A stretch of DNA of 64,000 bases. Source: Chromera velia. Its lineage: Eukaryota > Sar > Chromeraceae. The stretch is taken from contig JAHBMJ010005572.1 in NCBI GenBank assembly GCA_018398765.1, forward strand, positions 1 through 64,000, written 5' to 3'. Both the position numbers and the translations under genes were made by a program. The notes under the pieces are model-generated. The model was not told where the DNA came from. It did not search any database and saw nothing but the letters and a program-made list of their open reading frames with translations. Numbering within the stretch: the stretch's first letter is position 1; every line of letters starts with the position of its first letter. Positions 58,703 to 64,000 of this stretch are shown here, in pieces.

Positions 58703-59338
58703 CTCTCCTTTCTTTCTTTCTTTCTTTCTTTCGTTCGTTCGTTCTTTCTTTCTTTCTTTGTTCCCCCCTTGCCGACTGGCGAGCCCCTTCTTTTCGCAAC
58801 TCTTGTCGCCCCCTTTCGGTCTACGTGTTTCTTTGCCAGCGTTTTGACTCATGTTCTTTCCTTCTTTTTTCCGCTTTTTTTTCGTTCTTTCGTTTCTTTC
58901 TGTCGTTTTTTTTTTTGTTCTCTTTCCTTCCTCCCTCCCTTCCTCCCTCCCTTCCTCCGTTCTTTCTTTCTTCCTTCCTTCCTTCCCATTTTCCGTGATG
59001 CAGGTAAGGTCTGCCAATTTTGTGCATCTCTCATAGCAGAGACGGCATGAAAAATGCAGTGAGGCTGCAACGGAGTCGTATTCCTTCTTCATTTCTTTTT
59101 TTCTTCGTGACCATCTCCTTTTCTCCTCCCTGACCATCTTTCTATCTGATCGGCCGATGTCGTGATTTGTGGTGTGCCTGCTGCAGAAGGTGCCGCCTCT
59201 CTCGGCCACAGCTTTGCAGGACACGAGGACGAGCCAGGGGGGTACAACTACAAAAAGGACGTGCATGGGGTGGTCCCGAAGCAGTTCGCAGGTAGCGCAG
59301 GAGCAGCTGCAAAAGCGGCAAAGGGCTCATTAATGTGA
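48769..59338 (+). CDS. Large secreted mosaic protein (13 exons, about 1,888 aa)
   Basis: Proposed exons: 48769-49225, 49521-49562, 49736-49760, 50034-50048, 50380-51536, 51936-54601, 54821-55195, 55589-55888, 56327-56427, 56857-56910, 57295-57470, 58432-58579, 59187-59338. All phases match except one extra base in the G run at the N (51205). The start [20 protein letters not shown] is a clear signal peptide. Next come an [11 protein letters not shown] coiled coil, six copies of an NFGGGGG motif, a ~890-residue exon with many Cys (no known domain recognised), a duplicated exon, then three tail motifs: repeated DWQ-Y (DWQKYA, DWQSYVP), two C-x4-C-P-P-x3/4-C-x4-C units, and a final [15 protein letters not shown]. 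No transmembrane segment or GPI signal is obvious at the C-terminus. An extracellular or wall/matrix role is inferred. Exons 2-4 are small and the least certain. Confidence 0.7.
49421..49448. repeat. (TTTA)n microsatellite
   Basis: About seven TTTA units in the first intron of the secreted-protein gene. Confidence 0.85.
54411..54577 (+). repeat. Tandem exon duplication, copy 1
   Basis: This 167-base stretch at the end of exon 6 is repeated at 54987-55153 in exon 7 with five base differences, four of them synonymous. It encodes [12 protein letters not shown] and about 44 following residues with four Cys. Confidence 0.95.
54987..55153 (+). repeat. Tandem exon duplication, copy 2
   Basis: Second copy of the 54411-54577 segment. 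The duplication continues, more diverged, to the exon end: copy 1 ends GAAAC|GTGAGT and copy 2 GAAAC|GTCAGT, both phase 2. Confidence 0.95.
57913..58315. repeat. (CT)n-(GT)n tract with a 158-bp tandem duplication
   Basis: In the intron 57471-58431, CT gives way to a GT-rich tract. A 158-base segment including CTGTTCGTGTGTGTGTACGT is present twice, offset by exactly 158 bases (for example TACGTA at 58047 and 58205). Long open frames here are artefacts of the dinucleotide repeats. Confidence 0.9.
58646..58760. repeat. (CT)n-(GT)n-(TTTC)n compound microsatellite
   Basis: Simple repeats in the last intron (58580-59186) of the secreted-protein gene. Confidence 0.85.
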
Positions 59339-59997
59339 CAAATTTCAGACATAATCATCAAAGCGGGTTTGTGGGCTTTCAGTAGCTTTCAGCTTGCATG
59401 ATGGGCATAATATCGAGGGCATAGCATTTGCTTCAATAATATGAACGGATTTGCACCAGTCTTTTTACTGAGCGTTGCAACGTGTGTAAGCTTCAAGTTC
59501 AAAAGTTGGTTTGCAAGTCACAATTAAATCGTTTCTAGAAAGCAGTCAAAACTCCGAGTCCGACTCAAATTTAAGTGATAGAGCCAGCACTAATTAAGAT
59601 CTAGGCTAGGACTTTTTATATGGTCGAATGTTATCCAGGTACTCTACATAATAGCTGTTATAATTAAACATCCTACGTATAGTCAGTATAAATATCATTT
59701 TAAAAAATAAAATGATATTCAAGTTGTTTGAAACTTGTTTTTTCTCCTATAGTTTTTCTTGTAATAAAGGCTCGTTGTCATACTTCCTTTGTCACTGGCA
59801 AGAAAAAAAAATAAAGAAAGCCTCGGTGTAATTCAAAGGTTGTAATCTAATTGTGATCTATTCTAATGAATCCTATCATATCCCACAGACTTATAGTCTT
59901 TTAGGCAAGTCTAGAAGCACACAATTTATACTATAAAACCACTAGCTTATATAATTGAATGACAGACTACATGACAGACTGAGAGTACTTTACTAGC

Positions 59998-60230
59998 CTA
60001 GGCGACGCACAGTGGTAAAAAAAAAAAAATAGATATGTCAAGATTTTTTTTTTCTTTTTTTTTTTTTTAGTCTGGTGGTCAAAGGTCCAAGCAAACTTAG
60101 CAAAGGTAGGTTTTTTAGTTAGATGTGTTTTTATTATATGTTTGGTACTTCCAATAAAATAATAGAAAAAAAAAGATTAGGCTTCTCCAGATTTTTTTTT
60201 TCTTTTTTTTTATTACTGTGCGTCGCCTAG
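59998..60230. mobile_element. MITE-like element with CTAGGCGACGCACAGT ends
   Basis: CTAGGCGACGCACAGTGGTA at 59998 is matched in reverse complement by the sequence ending at 60230, with two mismatches in 23 bases. TACTAGC is present just outside each end (59991-59997 and 60232-60238), a likely target-site duplication. The 233-base interior is A/T homopolymer-rich and non-coding. Confidence 0.65.
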
Positions 60231-60296
60231 CTACTAGCTATACTGTAGCAGAACATTTCATTACATTTCATTGTATTTTTTACAGATCTTTTAATA

Positions 60297-60813
60297 CACT
60301 GTGCTCTTAGGAGTAAATACCGGCCCTTCTCAGAAGGCATTCAGTTACTATCAAATTGTTAACCGAAATTTGGTAACTGGGGGGGGCTGAGGAGTCTACC
60401 GCTACCATGGTAATATGACTGTATCTGGCCGCAAATCGCCGTAAATATGTTGAATCGGGATCTAATATATATAGAAGAAACGCATCTTTAAAGACTGTGC
60501 ACGACGTAAGAAAGATTATTTTTAAACTTGTTTTGACTAAGTTATTTTTATAATGTCAAAAGATTGACTGTAACTTACATATATTTATGGATATAAGGGA
60601 TCTTTGCAATAATTTAAAATTTATCTTTGATACTCGATTTACCGACTAGTTTATCCAGTTTAAAAGGACGATTACTACTGTTTTGGCTACCAAAACAACG
60701 GTAATCATTCTGACTCTACATGATTACCGTAACCATGAAAATGGTTACCAAGCGGCCTAACGGCCGCCCGGGTAACCAAACTAAGCTAGTTAGTTACTCC
60801 TAACAGCACAGTG
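60297..60813. mobile_element. MITE-like element with CACTGTGCT ends
   Basis: CACTGTGCTCTTAGGAGTAA at 60297-60316 is matched in reverse complement by the sequence ending at 60813 with one mismatch in 20. Inside the ends, further inverted pieces with GTTACC/GGTAAC recur on both sides, as in long-hairpin MITEs. No coding capacity and no clear target-site duplication. Confidence 0.6.
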
Positions 60814-61269
60814 CATTTTTTAAAAATTATTAACAAATTATTTCCAGATTTATTTAAATGTATATAGCAGCTACTATAATTATAAAAGCATGCCAGTGAT
60901 GTAGAGTATGATATATTATATAGAATGTATTAGAATGAATGCAACTGTAAGATTTTAAATATATAAATTCCGACAGTACGCTGTCATTGGTACTTTCATT
61001 TTGCAACCATGGTGAGTTCCATGCGTATGCAGACAAAGAAGGGCAGATCGAGACTACGTCACCGCACAAACAAATGAAAACTATGAAATCTCCAAAAGCC
61101 TGGCCAGAGATGTAAGCAGGCAGGCAGCCAGGAAGGAAAGGTCCCATGGCACGCAGAGACAGTCTGCATCTTTCACTGTCTCCCTCTCCTTTTCTCCTCC
61201 CCCGGCCTGTCAGTCTGCGCCGCTCTCTCTTCGGTAAGACTCCGACAACCTGACAAGGTAGCCGTTCGC

Positions 61270-61667
61270 TTACTTATTCAGAAACAGAGAGGGGTCGAAG
61301 TGGGTCGGCCTCTTTTCTGGAGAGCTCAAGTGGGCCAGGATCTCGTCCGTCTCACGAGAGACCTGCGTCTTTGCCTGCACAAATCGACACATCACCTTTG
61401 TCAAACATCACATCTATCCACACACCCATCCATACACACACATACATACATACATACATACGCATGCAAATTCAAACAGCGAACATGCAGACACTTGGCG
61501 CAGCGATTCATTCATCCAGTCATTCTCTGCCGTGGGGGCACATCCAGAGACGAACGGCACAAACAGCAGATACCTGTGTACTGCTGGAGGCATCCGATCA
61601 ACCTTGCCCTCCCTGTGTGCAGTATGCTCCCTGGATGTCCGCCGGTCGGATTCTCTCTCTGTCTTTG

Positions 61668-61711
<44 letters not shown>

Positions 61712-63211
61712 TGTGTGTGTCTCCCTCTCTGTTCTCTCCTTGTGTGTGTGCGTGTGTGTGTGTGCAATCACAATTTACGGGAAGACGGGAAGTGTGTAGT
61801 CATCAGCTCTTTCCGCCCGTCTTTTTTCTGTCGCTAAATTCTCCAATCTGCACGAGTGTCTGCATGTAATTCTGCCCTGAAATGATTCATCCTGAAATGA
61901 TGAACGAAGCTGCCCTCCCTCTCTCTTTTCTTTACACGCAGACATACTCACATCCAAAGAAAAGCAAACTCAGCGTTTGCTCATCCCCTCCTTCGTCCCC
62001 TGAATTCTCTGCCTGGATTGAAAGTTCTCTCTCAACCAGGCAGGCTCTCTTCTCTCTGTATCGATATATAAGAAACATACGGTGCGTTCTGTTTTCCAAC
62101 GGATTCCTTCCTGTGTGCGTCTCCGAAGTTTCTTTCCCTTCCGCTTCCCATCTCGCTTCCCTTTTCGTCTCCCTTGTTGATCCCTCACGGTGTTTCGTTC
62201 CTTCCAAAGTGTTGCTTTCTGCATTCCCTCCGTGTCCTTTCCCTCTGTTGAGACAGCCTCCTTCGCTTTCTGTGTGCTCTATTCCTCCCTTGTCTGCTTC
62301 CCCTTTCCTCTCCTTGACACCTTTAGAGAGCGTTCCCCTTTTCTTGCTCGCCAATCTTCTCTTTTCAATCACTGGGTCACAAGATCACCCCTGCATCTTG
62401 ATGCCTGCCCCTCTCCCCTCAACCCTCTGACTGCCGCTCTTTCTTCCTCATTTCACTCATTTCTCCGTCCGTGCACTTCATCCGCCTGCCTGCGAGAGCC
62501 TCTTCCTTCCTGGTCAACTTCAGCTCCTGGGAGCGTGGGTTTCTCTTTATCAACCTTTCTTTCGGTCTGTGTCCTTGTCCGCCTATCCGTCTGTCTGTCC
62601 GTCTGAAAAAAGAAAAGGTCCATGTCACATAGTCTGTGTCTCAGGTGAGCCGACTCCTCCCTCCCCCCCTCCCGTTTGATCGATCGAGGATGGACGGAAC
62701 TTTCTTCTTCAACTCGGGTGGTTGGTTGCCCAATTTGATTTGGCACATGCATCATGGAGCATCGCGTAGTCCTTTCCCAATGCATTTTTCGATTCCCGCA
62801 CACGCAATGATCTTGAAACCTTTTCCTGGGTTGCCTATCCTCTCTCCTACTCCCTTCTTGTGCGTGTCAGTGTGATAGTGGGTGGACCCACTGGCAGGCA
62901 TCAGCTGACTGACCGTACAGAGGTACGCCACCGGAATTGCGGTAACCGCAATGCTCACCAGGTTCCAGTAGAAGAAACGGGCTCTGTCTGCGTCCTGCAT
63001 GTTCTCCTGCAGGAACGTTCGGTCAGAGGGAAGGGAAGGGAAGGAGGGAAGTTTCAGAACAGCGATGAATGATCATATAGGTCTGTCTGTGCGTCTGACT
63101 GTCCTTCGTTGGAAAGACAAAAAACATCAATCATACTTGTCGGAATCTCGGTCCCTTCACCCCTCTATCAGTCTGTCAATCAGTCTGCCTGTGTGAGTGC
63201 TTCCCGATTCG

Positions 63212-63247
<36 letters not shown>

Positions 63248-63268
63248 GGTGTGTGTGTGCGTGCGTGC

Positions 63269-63320
<52 letters not shown>

Positions 63321-63633
63321 GCGTGCGCGTGTGTGTGCGTGCGTGCGCGCGCGCGCCCGTTTGATCGTCAGTCCATCCCTCCGTCTGCTTGTCTGGATAC
63401 TGTCGATCTCTGTCTATCTGTCTGTCTACGAATTTTCTCTCTCAAGCGGGAGAAATCATGCACAGAGTTGAATACGATGGTAGACCATTTGTGTGCATAA
63501 TGAATCTGCAGGCGCATGTCTGGGGCTGAGGATATTTTCCGAACGGCTTCTGGAAACCCACCCTTCTCATAAACCGGCCCTTCGTGAACTCCGGCACCGG
63601 AATGTTCTTGAGGAGACGAAACGACCGAAACAT
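61270..63633 (-). CDS. Small single-pass membrane protein, possibly mitochondrial (3 coding exons, 89 aa)
   Basis: Proposed exons in coding order: 63633-63562, 63006-62914, 61374-61270. All junctions are phase 0 with clean donors and acceptors (GTGGGT, GTCAGT; CTGCAG, GTGCAG). The protein starts [20 protein letters not shown], an Arg/Lys-rich amphipathic start like a mitochondrial presequence. One membrane segment follows ([19 protein letters not shown]), then a hydrophilic tail ending [11 protein letters not shown]. An alternative start is an ATG ending at the donor at 63850 in an upstream exon, joined to the acceptor at 63646, which would add MRINA. The size and layout resemble small subunits of respiratory complexes, but no family is recognised. 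The second intron is about 1.5 kb, long for so small a gene. Confidence 0.5.
61672..61765. repeat. (CT)n-(GT)n compound microsatellite
   Basis: Simple repeats in the long intron 61375-62913 of the small minus-strand gene. Confidence 0.85.
63213..63358. repeat. (CT)n-(GT)n-(GC)n compound microsatellite
   Basis: Simple repeats in the intron 63007-63561 of the small minus-strand gene. Confidence 0.85.
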
Positions 63634-64000
63634 GGCGTTGATTCTCTGCAAGGCTGTGTCAAGTGGTATGTGCTTCTCGGTACCAACGGATGTCGGCACA
63701 ATCCACCGAGGTGACTTGTTTTTTCTTTTTTCCTCTAGACGCAAGGCACGCGAAGACGAGACGCCTCTGAAATGCAAGAGCGCAACGTGCAACCCAACCT
63801 TGTTTGAATGCCTCTAGAATCGGGTGCTATCGCCGACAGGAACACTCACCATGTATATGATTGGAAGGTTGTTGGATCGATAGTCAGCATCTGTGACACA
63901 AAGGCAAGCTTGCTGGCAGGAAGGACGTGCCAGGCATGAGTGGCTACGTCATGCTACGTCAACTCGATCCGTTTTTTTTTTGTCGGCATAACGGCCTTTT

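Larger units (their letters stand above)
59339..61269. other. AT-rich intergenic region
   Basis: Between the convergent ends of the secreted-protein gene and the small minus-strand gene. It holds two inverted-repeat elements (59998-60230 and 60297-60813) and no coding frame of note. Confidence 0.6.

Noticed and set aside
62752-63000. A p24/emp24 family C-terminus
   Set aside because: The membrane segment preceded by Arg-rich sequence suggested p24, but the terminal exon lacks the expected cytoplasmic LKxFF tail and the protein is too short.

Overview
The window is nuclear DNA from an intron-rich eukaryotic microbe. Genes are split into many exons by GT-AG introns of roughly 100 to 1,500 bases. 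Exons are GC-rich with frequent runs of 6 to 9 G, introns are pyrimidine-rich and full of microsatellites, and intergenic stretches are AT-rich and carry short inverted-repeat elements. I infer a photosynthetic alveolate of the chromerid type (Chromera-like) from gene style alone; no marker gene in the window proves this. All gene models below were built by hand from reading frame, splice sites and matching intron phase. In most of them the summed exon length is an exact multiple of three, which supports the joins.

Layout: (1) 1-1522, upstream region with a small inverted-repeat element. (2) 1523-16356 (+), a 20-exon gene for a predicted 2,939-residue protein made of about 13-15 chromodomain-like modules. 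(3) 18598-24343 (+), a 10-exon gene for a basic, Pro/Arg-rich protein of unknown function. (4) 24344-27481, AT-rich gene desert. (5) 27482-29420 (-), a 4-exon gene for a probable secreted, RG-rich then acidic protein, followed by a hairpin-bearing direct-repeat array (29720-30137) and a fragment that looks like the start of an ExoIII/APE-type nuclease (30426-30719). (6) 31860-37239 (+), a leucine-rich-repeat protein whose 5' end I could not fix. (7) 37240-39730, AT-rich with a mariner-like MITE. (8) 39731-42171 (-), a multi-pass membrane protein. (9) 42884-46108 (+), a TMEM184/OST-alpha family membrane protein with an in-frame TGA. (10) 46109-48768, AT-rich with a 33-bp hairpin minisatellite. 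(11) 48769-59338 (+), a 13-exon gene for a secreted mosaic protein of about 1,888 residues. (12) 59339-61269, AT-rich with two further MITE-like elements. (13) 61270-63633 (-), a small single-pass membrane protein, perhaps mitochondrial.

The genes do not form an operon or an obvious pathway. The most notable content is the giant multi-chromo-like protein whose modules follow exon boundaries, an exon segment shared between two oppositely oriented genes, a recent tandem exon duplication in the secreted protein, a marked use of GTC at splice donors, and several repeats that fold into hairpins. Four places look like frameshifts or premature stops (27619-27623, 35655-35659, about 44770, 43323) and one base is unresolved (N at 51205). 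Three of these five (27619-27623, 35655-35659 and the N at 51205) lie in C or G homopolymers, so assembly error is a serious explanation for those.
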